Positions 56,448 to 57,433 of a stretch of DNA of 57,433 nt are shown piece after piece. A program made the translations under genes and the position numbers. The DNA is from Clostridia bacterium (lineage in GTDB: Bacteria; Bacillota; Clostridia; Oscillospirales; Acutalibacteraceae), in contig JAGALQ010000042.1 of NCBI GenBank assembly GCA_017625095.1, forward strand, positions 1 through 57,433, read 5' to 3'. How positions within the stretch are numbered: position 1 is the first letter of the stretch; every line of letters begins with the position of its first letter. The notes beneath the pieces are model-generated. The model saw only the letters and a list, made by a program, of their open reading frames with translations. It was not told the DNA's origin and searched no databases.

Positions 56448-57433
56448 TTAGGCTTCTGCTACTCGAAGCAGCTCTGCCTGTGCGTCATCGAACTGCACAT
56501 GGGTGTAGACGTTCAGCGTCACGCTGATGTCCGAATGACCCATGATATACTGCAATGTCTTAGGGTTCATTCCGGATTTCGCCATATTGGAACAGAAGGT
56601 GTGTCTGCATACATGAGGGGTTACTTTGGGCATCTGGATGCGGTAGATCTTGTTGTACTTCTCGACAATGTGCTGCAGGTATTTCTCCCAATGCAGTGCG
56701 ACCATCGGCCTGTCATTCTTGTCCAGGAACAGGAAGCCGGCATATCCATCCACCATCGGCTCCACTTTCGGTGCCACACGGTTGGCAAGAATACGGCGGA
56801 AACACGCCACCACTTCCTCACTCATCGGCACATAGCGGATACCGCTTTCCGTCTTGGGGTCCTGGATCACATACTGCATCTGCGATGTTCTCTGCAACTG
56901 ATGGTCAACCTTGATGCGCTTCTGATCGAACTCGATATCAGAAATGGTCAACCCACAGAACTCAGAGATTCGCAGCCCCGTGTTAAAGAGAATGAAGATC
57001 GCATCGTAGTACCGGCAGAAGTGCTTATCTTCTTTGATAAATTTCAGAAGTTCACGCTCCTGCTTTCGGGTAATTGCTTCTCTGGTGACAGAATCATTCA
57101 CGATCACCGATGCCAGTTCAAATCCAAAAGGATTTTTACGGATCAGATCATCATCTACCGCCAACTGAAAAGCCGGTCTCAGAACACCTCTGATAGAGTG
57201 AATGGAGCTGTAACCCCTGCCATCCACCTGCTGAAGTTTGATCAGCCATGCCTTTGCATCAGACAGGCGAACCTTGTCAATGCGCTGCTTTCCAAATGCT
57301 TCTCTGTTCAGGATATTGATTACGGTCTTGTATCCTGCACGGGTGTTATGGGTTACTCCGGTTTTCAAAGACACATACTTTTCTACCAGTTCAACTACCG
57401 TATAATTACCACCATTGGTAACGATGTGGTCAA
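56448..57433 (-). CDS. int: Tyrosine recombinase/integrase of Tn916 type (5' end outside window)
   Basis: At least 328 residues; the frame stays open to the right edge, so the true start lies beyond it (a GTG at 57374 is internal). Catalytic residues are visible: Arg in FNTGLRISEFCGL, HVCRHTF (His-x-x-Arg) and the nucleophile Tyr in SVTLNVYTHVQ near the end; GHSDIS precedes it. Most of the core-binding domain is present, the arm-binding N-terminus is not. Base composition and codon use (CGG, CTG, CAC) differ from the host genes, a sign of transfer. It marks the end of an integrative element extending right. Confidence 0.93.
   Translation of the reverse strand, partial: DHIVTNGGNYTVVELVEKYVSLKTGVTHNTRAGYKTVINILNREAFGKQRIDKVRLSDAKAWLIKLQQVDGRGYSSIHSIRGVLRPAFQLAVDDDLIRKNPFGFELASVIVNDSVTREAITRKQERELLKFIKEDKHFCRYYDAIFILFNTGLRISEFCGLTISDIEFDQKRIKVDHQLQRTSQMQYVIQDPKTESGIRYVPMSEEVVACFRRILANRVAPKVEPMVDGYAGFLFLDKNDRPMVALHWEKYLQHIVEKYNKIYRIQMPKVTPHVCRHTFCSNMAKSGMNPKTLQYIMGHSDISVTLNVYTHVQFDDAQAELLRVAEA

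Overview
The window looks like chromosome from an anaerobic, spore-forming, gut-type Clostridia, most likely of the Oscillospiraceae/Ruminococcaceae kind. The signs are a dipicolinate synthase pair (spore core), indolepyruvate:ferredoxin oxidoreductase and acyl-CoA dehydratase/activase proteins (strict anaerobe biochemistry), an FMN riboswitch in front of an ECF-type riboflavin transporter, many glycoside-active enzymes, BspA-type surface proteins and a Tn916-like integrase. Promoters are of the TTGACA/TATAAT type with 16-17 bp spacing and most genes have GGAGG-like ribosome binding sites. Taxonomy is inferred from gene content only.

Layout. 1-5.4 kb: a partial leucine-rich-repeat surface protein, then a GH31 alpha-glucosidase translationally coupled to two half-size ChrA transporters. 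5.6-10.7 kb: a 1200-residue secreted GLUG/Ig-like protein downstream of an ECF sigma factor that carries its own membrane segment and outer domain. 11-20.3 kb: a DUF11-type protein, a GH2 glycosidase with pncB, a small XRE regulator, dpaA-dpaB, murC and an ABC-F ATPase. 20.4-21.9 kb: a small accessory island with a divergent XRE regulator/SLOG-like gene pair between two palindromic repeats, followed by an apparently orphan, operator-controlled RNA transcription unit. 21.9-28 kb: an ECF sigma factor, a 57-residue protein, two PlsC acyltransferases and two acyl-CoA dehydratase-system proteins in one direction.

28.4-34 kb is a tight five-gene operon: sodium symporter, phenylacetate-CoA ligase-like, iorA, iorB and a double-ACT protein, suited to oxidation of aromatic amino acid 2-oxoacids or use of aryl acids. 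34-47.5 kb is a run of mostly single genes: GH3, a double flavodoxin-fold protein, a lipoprotein, a sialidase-like protein, a tail-anchored sigma factor, a Gfo/Idh/MocA oxidoreductase, a RACo-like 2Fe-2S/ASKHA protein, an MFS transporter, RibU with its FMN riboswitch, and a GH130 phosphorylase. 47.6-56.3 kb: membrane and lipocalin-like proteins of unknown role, a glycerophosphodiesterase, an NYN/PIN-like protein, tRNA-Leu(GAG), class II aldolase, a DegV protein, a PadR regulator, a CE4 deacetylase and a low-molecular-weight tyrosine phosphatase. From about 56.3 kb the edge of an integrated element begins, with an integrase running off the end.

The most unusual items are the regulated, self-contained RNA unit at 21.68-21.88 kb, two sigma factors built with membrane anchors (one next to a giant surface protein), the repeat-bounded XRE/SLOG pair, and a three-way-junction leader RNA at 49.51-49.59 kb with no recognised class.
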